Below, in pieces: positions 1 to 11,217 of a stretch of DNA of 64,000 nucleotides (its first letter is position 1; every line of letters begins with the position of its first letter). Source of the stretch: Hippasteria phrygiana (Eukaryota > Echinodermata > Asteroidea > Valvatida > Goniasteridae). A program made the translations under genes and the position numbers. The DNA lies in NCBI GenBank assembly GCA_037893225.1, contig JAZGUH010000326.1:2728001-2792000 (forward strand), read 5' to 3'. The notes below the pieces were generated by a model that saw only the letters and a list, made by a program, of their open reading frames with translations, did not search any database and was not told the DNA's origin.

Positions 1-702
1 GGAAGAAATTTGTTGCGAGGTTTGAATTTTCTCGAAGAGTTCTAACGATGTGAAGCTGGCGATTGTCTCAAATAGTTGCGCTAGATCTAAGCTACCAATA
101 CGTGTGAAAATTGCTGGATTTGGTCAATATCCCATTCAATTATGAACAGGGAAAGGAGGGGCGTTCATCTGAAAATGTGGCAAACGTTAAGCAGTCACAA
201 TGCAGTAAACGGGAGAACGCACACAGAGTTCACGGGAAGAAATTAGGTGCGAGGTTTGAATTTTCTCGAGGAGTTCTAACGCTGTGAAGCTGGTGATGGT
301 CTGAAATTGTTGCGCTATATCTAAGCTACCCATACGTGTAAACATTACTGGATTTGGTCAATATACCATTCAATTATGAACAGGGAAAGGAGGGGCGTTC
401 ATCTGAAAATGTGGCAAACGTTAAGCAGCCACAATGCAGTAAACGGGAGAACGCACACAGAGTTCACGGGAAGAAATTTGTTGCTAGGTTTGAATTTTCT
501 CGAAGAGTTCTAACGCTGTGAAGCTGGCGCTTGTCTCAAATTGTTGCGCTAGATCTAAGCTACCCATACGTGTGAAAATTACTGGATTTGGTCAATATAC
601 CATTCAATTATGAACAGGGAAAGGAGGGGCGTTCATCTGAAAATGTGGCAAACGTTAAGCAGCCACAATGCAGTAAACGGGAGAACGCACACAGAGTTCA
701 CA
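1..702 (+). repeat. Satellite monomers 1-3, mixed types
   Basis: Three 234-bp monomers. The first is an M/D-like hybrid: acgatg instead of acgctg, aatag, ccaatacg, atatccc. The second is type W (ctcgaggag, ctatat, gtaaacatt, agccac). The third is a B variant carrying gcgcttg, attactgg and ataccatt. The window opens inside the array, and the coincidence of base 1 with a monomer start at ggaag is an arbitrary choice of phase. Confidence 0.9.
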
Positions 703-2806
703 GGAAGAAATTAGGTGCGAGGTTTGAATTTTCTCGAGGAGTTCTAACGCTGTGAAGCTGGTGATGGTCTGAAATTGTTGCGCTATATCTAAGCTACCCA
801 TACGTGTAAACATTACTGGATTTGGTCAATATACCATTCAATTATGAACAGGGAAAGGAGGGGCGTTCATCTGAAAATGTGGCAAACGTTAAGCAGCCAC
901 AATGCAGTAAACGGGAGAACGCACACAGAGTTCACGGGAAGAAATTTGTTGCTAGGTTTGAATTTTCTGGAAGAGTTCTAACGCTGTGAAGCTGGCGATT
1001 GTCTCAAATTGTTGCGCTAGATCTAAGCTACCCATACGTGTGAAAATTGCTGGATTTGGTCAATATCCCATTCAATTATGAACAGGGAAAGGAGGGGCGT
1101 TCATCTGAAAATGTGGCAAACGTTAAGCAGTAACAATACAGAATCGGAAGAACGCACACAGAGTTCACAGGAAGAAATTTGTTGCGAGGTTTGAATTTTC
1201 TCGAAGAGTTCAAACGCTGTGAAGCTGGCGATTGTCTCAAATTGTTGAGCTAGATCTAAGCTACCCATACGTGTGAAAATTGCTGGATTTGGTCAATATC
1301 CCATTCAATTATGAACAGGGAAAGGAGTGGCGTTCATCTGAAAATGTGGCAAACGTTAAGCAGTCACAATGCAGTAAACGGAAGAACGCACACAGAGTTC
1401 ACAGGAAGAAATTAGTTGCGAGGTTTGAATTTTCTCGAAGAGTTCTAACGCTGTGAAGCTGGCGATGGTCTGAAATTGTTGCGCTATATCTAAGCTACCC
1501 ATACGTGTGAAAATTACTAGTTTTGGTCAATATCCCATTCAATTATGAACAGGGAAAGGAGGGGCGTTCATCTGAAAATGTGGCAAACGTTAAGCAGTCA
1601 CAATGCAGTAAACGGGAGAACGCACACAGAGTTCACAGGAAGAAATTCGGTGCGAGGTTTGAATTTTCTCGAGGAGTTCTAACGCTGTGAAGCTGGTGAT
1701 GGTCTGAAATTGTTGCGCTATATCTAAGCTACCCATACGTGTAAACATTACTGGATTTGGTCAATATACCATTCAATTATGAACAGGGAAAGGAGGGGCG
1801 TTCATCTGAAAATGTGGCAAACGTTAAGCAGCCACAATGCAGTAAACGGGAGAACGCACACAGAGTTCACGGGAAGAAATTTGTTGCTAGGTTTGAATTT
1901 TCTGGAAGAGTTCTAACGCTGTGAAGCTGGCGATTGTCTGAAATTGTTGCGCTAGATCTAAGCTACCCATACGTGTGAAAATTGCTGGATTTGGTCAATA
2001 TCCCATTCAATTATGAACAGGGAAAGGAGGGGCGTTCATCTGAAAATGTGGCAAACGTTAAGCAGTAACAATACAGAATCGGAAGAACGCACACAGAGTT
2101 CACAGGAAGAAATTTGTTGCGAGGTTTGAATTTTCTCGAAGAGTTCAAACGCTGTGAAGCTGGCGATTGTCTCAAATTGTTGAGCTAGATCTAAGCTACC
2201 CATACGTGTGAAAATTGCTGGATTTGGTCAATATCCCATTCAATTATGAACAGGGAAAGGAGTGGCGTTCATCTGAAAATGTGGCAAACGTTAAGCAGTC
2301 ACAATGCAGTAAACGGAAGAACGCACACAGAGTTCACAGGAAGAAATTAGTTGCGAGGTTTGAATTTTCTCGAAGAGTTCTAACGCTGTGAAGCTGGCGA
2401 TGGTCTGAAATTGTTGCGCTATATCTAAGCTACCCATACGTGTGAAAATTACTAGATTTGGTCAATATCCCATTCAATTATGAACAGGGAAAGGAGGGGC
2501 GTTCATCTGAAAATGTGGCAAACGTTAAGCAGCCACAATGCAGTAAAAGGGAGAACGCACACAGAGTTCACGGGAAGAAATTTGTTGCGAGGTTTGAATT
2601 TTATCGAAGAGTTCTAACGCTGTGAAGCTGGCGATTGTCTCAAATTGTTGCGCTAGATCTAAGCTACCAATACGTGTGAAAATTGCTGGATTTGGTCAAT
2701 ATCCCATTCAATTATGAACAGGGAAAGGAGGGGCGTTCATCTGAAAATGTGGCAAACGTTAAGCAGTCACAATGCAGTAAACGGGAGAACGCACACAGAG
2801 TTCACG
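703..2806 (+). repeat. W-X-C-R tetramer x2, then D monomer
   Basis: Two tandem copies of a 4-monomer unit of 935 bp (703-1637 and 1638-2572), followed by a type D monomer (ttatcgaagag, ccaatacg) at 2573-2806. In each copy X ends with the 233-bp agtaac + aatacagaatcgg form and C carries ttcaaacg, gagctag and agtggcg. R carries ctatat with attactag. The second R differs from the first in having agccac and aaaaggg. The second unit plus D (1638-2806) recurs at 4208-5376. Confidence 0.9.
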
Positions 2807-4207
2807 GCAAGAAATTAGGTGCGAGGTTTGAATTTTCTCAAAGAGTTCTAACGCTGTGAAGCTGGCGATAGTCTCAAATTGTTGCGCTAGATCTAAGCTA
2901 CCCATACGTGTGAAAATTACTGGATTTGGTCAATATACCATTCAATTATGAACAGGGAAAGGAGGGGCGTTCATCTGAAAATATGGCAAACGTTAAGCAG
3001 TCACAATACAGAATCGGAAGAACGCACACAGAGTTCACAGGAAGAAATTTGTTGCGAGGTTTGAATTTTCTCGAAGAGTTCTAACGCTGTGAAGCTGGCG
3101 ATTGTCTCAAATAGTTGCGCTAGATCTAAGCTACCCATACGTGTGAAAATTGCTGGATTTGGTCAATATACCATTCAATTATGAACAGGGAAAGGAGGGG
3201 CGTTCATCTGAAAATTTGGCAAACGTTAAGCAGCTACAATGCAGTAAACGGGAGAAGCACACAGAGTTCACGGGAAGAAATTTGTTGCGAAGTTTGAATT
3301 TTCTCGAAGAGTTCTAACGCTGTGAAGCTGGCGATGGTCTGAAATTGTTGCGCTAGATCTAAGCTACCCATACTTGTAAAAATTACTGGATTTGGTCAAT
3401 ATCCCATTCAATTATGAACAGGGAAAGGAGGGGCGTTCATCTGAAAATGTGCCAAACGTTAAGCAGTCACAATGCAGTAAACGGGAGAACGCACACAGAG
3501 ATCACGGCAAGAAATTAGGTGCGAGGTTTGAATTTTCTCGAAGAGTTCTAACGCTGTGAAGCTGGCGATAGTCTCAAATTGTTGCGCTAGATCTAAGCTA
3601 CCCATACGTGTGAAAATTACTGGATTTGGTCAATATACCATTCAATTATGAACAGGGAAAGGAGGGGCGTTCATCTGAAAATATGGCAAACGTTAAGCAG
3701 TCACAATACAGAATCGGAAGAACGCACACAGAGTTCACAGGAAGAAATTTGTTGCGAGGTTTGAATTTTCTCGAAGAGTTCTAACGATGTGAAGCTGGCG
3801 ATTGTCTCAAATAGTTGCGCTAGATCTAAGCTACCCATACGTGTGAAAATTGCTGGATTTGGTCAATATACCATTCAATTATGAACAGGGAAAGGAGGGG
3901 CGTTCATCTGAAAATGTGGCAAACGTTAAGCAGTCACAATGCAGTAAACGGAAGAACGCACACAGAGTTCACAGGAAGAAATTAGTTGCGAGGTTTGAAT
4001 TTTCTCGAAGAGTTCTAACGCTGTGAAGCTGGCGATGGTCTCAAATTGTTGCGCTAGATCTAAGCTACCCATACGTGTGAAAATTACTGGATTTGGTCAA
4101 TATCCCATTCAATTATGAACAGGGAAAGGAGGGGCGTTCATCTGAAAATGTGGCAAACGTTAAGCAGTCACAATGCAGTAAACGGGAGAACGCACACAGA
4201 GTTCACA
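2807..4207 (+). repeat. L-J-K-L-M-P monomer run
   Basis: Six monomers, four of them 233 or 234 bp types that recur in fixed order elsewhere. J (3040-3272) has atttggc, agctac and gagaagcac; it precedes K (3273-3506) here as in most other copies. The first L has ctcaaagag in place of ctcgaagag. M at 3740 shares acgatg with the first monomer of the window, a private variant linking the two. P at 3974 carries attactgg rather than attgctgg. Confidence 0.88.
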
Positions 4208-5376
4208 GGAAGAAATTAGGTGCGAGGTTTGAATTTTCTCGAGGAGTTCTAACGCTGTGAAGCTGGTGATGGTCTGAAATTGTTGCGCTATATCTAAGCT
4301 ACCCATACGTGTAAACATTACTGGATTTGGTCAATATACCATTCAATTATGAACAGGGAAAGGAGTGGCGTTCATCTGAAAATGTGGCAAACGTTAAGCA
4401 GCCACAATGCAGTAAACGGGAGAACGCACACAGAGTTCACGGGAAGAAATTTGTTGCTAGGTTTGAATTTTCTGGAAGAGTTCTAACGCTGTGAAGCTGG
4501 CGATTGTCTGAAATTGTTGCGCTAGATCTAAGCTACCCATACGTGTGAAAATTGCTGGATTTGGTCAATATCCCATTCAATTATGAACAGGGAAAGGAGG
4601 GGCGTTCATCTGAAAATGTGGCAAACGTTAAGCAGTAACAATACAGAATCGGAAGAACGCACACAGAGTTCACAGGAAGAAATTTGTTGCGAGGTTTGAA
4701 TTTTCTCGAAGAGTTCAAACGCTGTGAAGCTGGCGATTGTCTCAAATTGTTGAGCTAGATCTAAGCTACCCATACGTGTGAAAATTGCTGGATTTGGTCA
4801 ATATCCCATTCAATTATGAACAGGGAAAGGAGTGGCGTTCATCTGAAAATGTGGCAAACGTTAAGCAGTCACAATGCAGTAAACGGAAGAACGCACACAG
4901 AGTTCACAGGAAGAAATTAGTTGCGAGGTTTGAATTTTCTCGAAGATTTCTAACGCTGTGAAGCTGGCGATGGTCTGAAATTGTTGCGTAATATCTAAGC
5001 TACCCATACGTGTGAAAATTACTAGATTTGGTCAATATCCCATTCAATTATAAACAGGGAAAGGAGGGGCGTTCATCTGAAAATGTGGCAAACGTTAAGC
5101 AGCCACAATGCAGTAAAAGGGATAACGCACACAGAGTTCACGGGAAGAAATTTGTTGCGAGGTTTGAATTTTATCGAAGAGTTCTAACGCTGTGAAGCTG
5201 GCGATTGTCTCAAATTGTTGCGCTAGATCTAAGCTACCAATACGTGTGAAAATTGCTGGATTTGGTCAATATCCCATTCAATTATGAACAGGGAAAGGAG
5301 GGGCGTTCATCTGAAAATGTGGCAAACGTTAAGCAGTCACAATGCAGTAAACGGGAGAACGCACACAGAGTTCACG
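4208..5376 (+). repeat. W-X-C-R-D pentamer, second copy
   Basis: A five-monomer, 1169-bp segment matching 1638-2806 at an offset of 2570 bp. Private changes here are cgaagattt, gcgtaat, ataaacagg and gggataacg in the R monomer (4909-5142). These show that the two copies have since diverged slightly. Confidence 0.9.
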
Positions 5377-8300
5377 GGAAGAAATTAGGTGCGAGGTTTG
5401 AATTTTCTCGAGGAGTTCTAACGCTGTGAAGCTGGTGATGGTCTGAAATTGTTGCGCTATATCTAAGCTACCCATACGTGTAAACATTACTGGATTTGGT
5501 CAATATACCATTCAATTATGAACAGGGAAAGGAGGGGCGTTCATCTGAAAATGTGGCAAACGTTAAGCAGCCACAATGCAGTAAACGGGAGAACGCACAC
5601 AGAGTTCACGGGAAGAAATTTGTTGCTAGGTTTGAATTTTCTCGAAGAGTTCTAACGCTGTGAAGCTGGCGATTGTCTCAAATTGTTGCGCTAGATCTAA
5701 GCTACCCATACGTGTGAAAATTGCTGGATTTGGTCAATATCCCATTCAATTATGAACAGGGAAAGGCGGGGCGTTCATCTGAAAATGTGGCAAACGTTAA
5801 GCAGTCACAATGCAGTAAACGGGAGAACGCACACAGAGTTCACGGGAAGAAATTAGGTGCGAGGTTTGAATTTTCTCGAAGAGTTCTAACGCTGTGAAGC
5901 TGGTGATGGTCTGAAATTGTTGCGCTATATCTAAGCTACCCATACGTGTAAACATTACTGGATTTGGTCAATATACCATTCAATTATGAACAGGGAAAGG
6001 AGGGGCGTTCATCTGAAAATATGGCAAACGTTAAGCAGTCACAATACAGAATCGGAAGAACGCACACAGAGTTCACAGGAAGAAATTTGTTGCGAGGTTT
6101 GAATTTTCTCGAAGAGTTCTAACGCTGTGAAGCTGGCGATTGTCTCAAATAGTTGCGCTAGATCTAAGCTACCCATACGTGTGAAAATTGCTGGATTTGG
6201 TCAATATACCATTCAATTATGAACAGGGAAAGGAGGGGCGTTCATCTGAAAATTTGGCAAACGTTAAGCAGCTACAATGCAGTAAACGGGAGAAGCACAC
6301 AGAGTTCACGGGAAGAAATTTGTTGCGAAGTTTGAATTTTCTCGAAGAGTTCTAACGCTGTGAAGCTGGCGATGGTCTGAAATTGTTGCGCTAGATCTAA
6401 GCTACCCATACTTGTAAAAATTACTGGATTTGGTCAATATCCCATTCAATTATGAACAGGGAAAGGAGGGGCGTTCATCTGAAAATGTGCCAAACGTTAA
6501 GCAGTCACAATGCAGTAAACGGGAGAACGCACACAGAGATCACGGCAAGAAATTAGGTGCGAGGTTTGAATTTTCTCGAAGAGTTCTAACGCTGTGAAGC
6601 TGGCGATTGTCTCAAATAGTTGCGCTAGATCTAAGCTACCCATACGTGTGAAAATTGCTGGATTTGGTCAATATACCATTCAATTATGAACAGGGAAAGG
6701 AGGGGCGTTCATCTGAAAATGTGGCAAACGTTAAGCAGTCACAATGCAGTAAACGGAAGAACGCACACAGAGTTCACAGGAAGAAATTAGTTGCGAGGTT
6801 TGAATTTTCTCGAAGAGTTCTAACGCTGTGAAGCTGGCGATGGTCTCAAATTGTTGCGCTAGATCTAAGCTACCCATACGTGTGAAAATTGCTGGATTTG
6901 GTCAATATCCCATTCAATTATGAACAGGGAAAGGAGGGGCGTTCATCTGAAAATGTGGCAAACGTTAAGCAGTCACAATGCAGTAAACGGGAGAACGCAC
7001 ACAGAGTTCACGGCAAGAAATTAGGTGCGAGCTTTGAATTTTTTCAAAGAGTTCTAACGCTGTGAAGCTGGCGATAGTCTCAAATTGTTGCGCTAGATCT
7101 AAGCTACCCATACGTGTGAAAATTACTGGATTTGGTCAATATACCATTCAATTATGAACAGGGAAAGGAGTGGCGTTCATCTGAAAATATGGCAAACGTT
7201 AAGCAGTCACAATACAGAATCGGAAGAACGCACACAGAGTTCACAGGAAGAAATTTGTTGCGAGGTTTGAATTTTCTCGAAGAGTTCTAACGCTGTGAAG
7301 CTGGCGATTGTCTCAAATAGTTGCGCTAGATCTAAGCTACTCATACGTGTGAAAATTGCTGGATTTGGTCAATATACCATTCAATTATGAACAGGGAAAG
7401 GAGGGGCGTTCATCTGAAAATTTGGCAAACGTTAAGCAGCTACAATGCAGTAAACGGGAGAAGCACACAGAGTTCACGGGAAGAAATTTGTTGCGAAGTT
7501 TGAATTTTCTCGAAGAGTTCTAACGCTGTGAAGCTGGCGATGGTCTCAAATTGTTGCGCTAGATCTAAGCTACCCATACTTGTAAAAATTACTGGATTTG
7601 GTCAATATCCCATTCAATTATGAACAGGGAAAGGAGGGGCGTTCATCTGAAAATGTGCCAAACGTTAAGCAGTCACAATGCAGTAAACGGGAGAACGCAC
7701 ACAGAGATCACGGCAAGAAATTAGGTGCGAGGTTTGAATTTTCTCGAAGAGTTCTAACGCTGTGAAGCTGGCGATAGTCTCAAATTGTTGCGCTAGATCT
7801 AAGCTACCCATACGTGTGAAAATTACTGGATTTGGTCAATATACCATTCAATTATGAACAGGGAAAGGAGGGGCGTTCATCTGAAAATATGGCAAACGTT
7901 AAGCAGTCACAATACAGAATCGGAAGAACGCACACAGAGTTCACAGGAAGAAATTTGTTGCGAGGTTTGAATTTTCTCGAAGAGTTCTAACGCTGTGAAG
8001 CTGGCGATTGTCTCAAATAGTTGCGCTAGATCTAAGCTACCCATACGTGTGAAAATTACTGGATTTGGTCAATATACCATTCAATTATGAACAGGGAAAG
8101 GAGGGGCGTTCATCTGAAAATATGGCAAACGTTAAGCAGTCACAATACAGAATCGGAAGAACGCACACAGAGTTCACAGGAAGAAATTTGTTGCGAGGTT
8201 TGAATTTTCTCGAAGAGTTCTAACGCTGTGAAGCTGGCGATTGTCTCAAATAGTTGCGCTAGATCTAAGCTACCCATACGTGTGAAAATTGCTGGATTTG

Positions 8301-9580
8301 GTCAATATACCATTCAATTATGAACAGGGAAAGGAGGGGCGTTCATCTGAAAATGTGGCAAACGTTAAGCAGTCACAATGCAGTAAACGGAAGAACGCAC
8401 ACAGAGTTCACAGGAAGAAATTAGTTGCGAGGTTTGAATTTTCTCGAAGAGTTCTAACGCTGTGAAGCTGGCGATGGTCTCAAATTGTTGCGCTAGATCT
8501 AAGCTACCCATACGTGTGAAAATTGCTGGATTTGGTCAATATCCCATTCAATTATGAACAGGGAAAGGAGGGGCGTTCATCTGAAAATGTGGCAAACGTT
8601 AAGCAGTCACAATGCAGTAAACGGGAGAACGCACACAGAGTTCACGGGAAGAAATTAGGTGCGAGGTTTGAATTTTCTCGAGGAGTTCTAACGCTGTGAA
8701 GCTGGTGATGGTCTGAAATTGTTGCGCTATATCTAAGCTACCCATACGTGTAAACATTACTGGATTTGGTCAATATACCATTCAATTATGAACAGGGAAA
8801 GGAGGGGTGTTCATCTGAAAATGTGGCAAACGTTAAGCAGCCACAATGCAGTAAACGGGAGAACGCACACAGAGTTCACGGGAAGAAATTTGTTGCTAGG
8901 TTTGAATTTTCTCGAAGAGTTCTAACGCTGTGAAGCTGGCGATTGTCTCAAATTGTTGCGCTAGATCTAAGCTACCCATACGTGTGAAAATTGCTGGATT
9001 TGGTCAATATCCCATTCAATTATGAACAGGGAAAGGAGGGGCGTTCATCTGAAAATGTGGCAAACGTTAAGCAGTCACAATGCAGTAAACGGGAGAACGC
9101 ACACAGAGTTCATGGGAAGAAATTAGGTGCGAGGTTTGAATTTTCTCGAAGAGTTCTAACGCTGTGAAGCTGGCGATGGTCTCAAATTGTTGCGCTAGAT
9201 CTAAGCTACCCATAAGTGTAAAAATTACTTGATTTGGTCAATATACCATTCAATTATGAACAGGGAAAGGAGTGGCGTTCATCTGAAAATATGGCAAACG
9301 TTAAGCAGTCACAATACAGAATCGGAAGAACGCACACAGAGTTCACAGGAAGAAATTTGTTGCGAGGTTTGAATTTTCTCGAAGAGTTCTAACGCTGTGA
9401 AGCTGGCGATTGTCTCAAATAGTTGCGCTAGATCTAAGCTACTCATACGTGTGAAAATTGCTGGATTTGGTCAATATACCATTCAATTATGAACAGGGAA
9501 AGGAGGGGCGTTCATCTGAAAATTTGGCAAACGTTAAGCAGCTACAATGCAGTAAACGGGAGAAGCACACAGAGTTCACG
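5377..9580 (+). repeat. Heterogeneous monomer run with J-K-L trimers
   Basis: Monomer order is W, B, A/L, J, K, L/M, P, L, J, K, L, M/L, M, P, W, B, Y, J. The J-K pair occurs at 6078-6544 and 7246-7712, and J again at 9348, where the K belongs to the next block. Several monomers are mosaics. The one at 6545 starts as L (aggtgc) but continues as M (gattgtctcaaatag). The one at 7946 starts as M and ends as L. The segment from 8413 onward (P, W, B, Y, J) recurs at 28754 in nearly the same order, with X in place of B. Confidence 0.87.
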
Positions 9581-11217
9581 GGAAGAAATTTGTTGCGAAG
9601 TTTGAATTTTCTCGAAGAGTTCTAACGCTGTGAAGCTGGCGATGGTCTGAAATTGTTGCGCTAGATCTAAGCTACCCATACTTGTAAAAATTACTGGATT
9701 TGGTCAATATCCCATTCAATTATGAACAGGGAAAGGAGGGGCGTTCATCTGAAAATGTGCCAAACGTTAAGCAGTCACAATGCAGTAAACGGGAGAACGC
9801 ACACAGAGATCACGGCAAGAAATTAGGTGCGAGGTTTGAATTTTCTCGAAGAGTTCTAACGCTGTGAAGCTGGCGATAGTCTCAAATTGTTGCGCTAGAT
9901 CTAAGCTACCCATACGTGTGAAAATTACTGGATTTGGTCAATATACCATTCAATTATGAACAGGGAAAGGAGGGGCGTTCATCTGAAAATATGGCAAACG
10001 TTAAGCAGTCACAATACAGAATCGGAAGAACGCACACAGAGTTCACAGGAAGAAATTTGTTGCGAGGTTTGAATTTTCTCGAAGAGTTCTAACGCTGTGA
10101 AGCTGGCGATTGTCTCAAATAGTTGCGCTAGATCTAAGCTACCCATACGTGTGAAAATTGCTGGATTTGGTCAATATACCATTCAATTATGAACAGGGAA
10201 AGGAGGGGCGTTCATCTGAAAATGTGGCAAACGTTAAGCAGTCACAATGCAGTAAACGGAAGAACGCACACAGAGTTCACAGGAAGAAATTAGTTGCGAG
10301 GTTTGAATTTTCTCGAAAAGTTCTAACGCTGTGAAGCTGGCGATGGTCTCAAATTGTTGCGCTAGATCTAAGCTACCCATACGTGTGAAAATTGCTGGAT
10401 TTGGTCAATATCCCATTCAATTATGAACAGGGAAAGGAGGGGCGTTCATCTGAAAATGTGGCAAACGTTAAGCAGTCACAATGCAGTAAACGGGAGAACG
10501 CACACAGAGTTCACGGGAAGAAATTAGGTGCGAGGTTTGAATTTTCTCGAGGAGTTCTAACGCTGTGAAGCTGGTGATGGTCTGAAATTGTTGCGCTATA
10601 TCTAAGCTACCCATACGTGTAAACATTACTGGATTTGGTCAATATCCCATTCAATTATGAACAGGGAAAGGATGGGCGTTCATCTGAAAATGTGGCAAAC
10701 GTTAAGCAGTCACAATGCAGTAAACGGAAGAACGCACACAGAGTTCACAGGAAGAAATTAGTTGCGAGGTTTGAATTTTCTCGAAGAGTTCTAACGCTGT
10801 GAAGCTGGCGATGGTCTCAAATTGTTGCGCTAGATCTAAGCTACCCATACGTGTGAAAATTGCTGGATTTGGTCAATATCCCATTCAATTATGAACAGGG
10901 AAAGGAGGGGCGTTCATCTGAAAATGTGGCAAACGTTAAGCAGTCACAATGCAGTAAACGGGAGAACGCACACAGAGTTCACGGGAAGAAATTTGTTGCG
11001 AGGTTTGAATTTTCTCGAAGAGTTCTAACGCTGTGAAGCTGGCGATTGTCTGAAATTGTTGCGCTAGATCTAAGCTACCCATACGTGTGAAAATTGCTGG
11101 ATTTGGTCAATATCCCAGTCAATTATGAACAGGGAAAGGAGGGGCGTTCATCTGAAAATGTGGCAAACGTTAAGCAGTCACAATGCAGTAACCGGGAGAA
11201 CGCACACAGAGTTCACG
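9581..11217 (+). repeat. HOR unit K-L-M-N-O-P-Q (1637 bp)
   Basis: The first complete copy of the 7-monomer unit that dominates the middle of the window. L is the 233-bp member, so the unit is 7 x 234 - 1. Q (10984-11217) is marked by cccagtc at 11114 and aaccggg. O at 10516 has the private change gatgggcg. Exact-period copies lie at 24078, 25715, 29922, 31559, 46760 and 48397. Confidence 0.93.
10750..10983 (+). repeat. Reference monomer (type P), internal layout
   Basis: This copy is close to the majority sequence and is used here to number monomer positions 1-234. Variable sites cluster at positions 11-20, 31-38, 60-72, 83-88, 97-115, 130-136, 175-180, 194-214 and 231-234. Positions about 134-175 are nearly invariant across all 273 copies. 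Landmarks are a TAGATCTA palindrome at 82-89, a TTCA-ATTA-TGAA inverted repeat at 135-146, a 14-base purine run at 148-161, an AACGTT site at 183-188, and a variable CGGG/CGGA/CCGGG site near 210-213. The monomer has 10-11 CpG dinucleotides. Stop codons in all frames limit open frames to under 50 codons. Confidence 0.9.
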
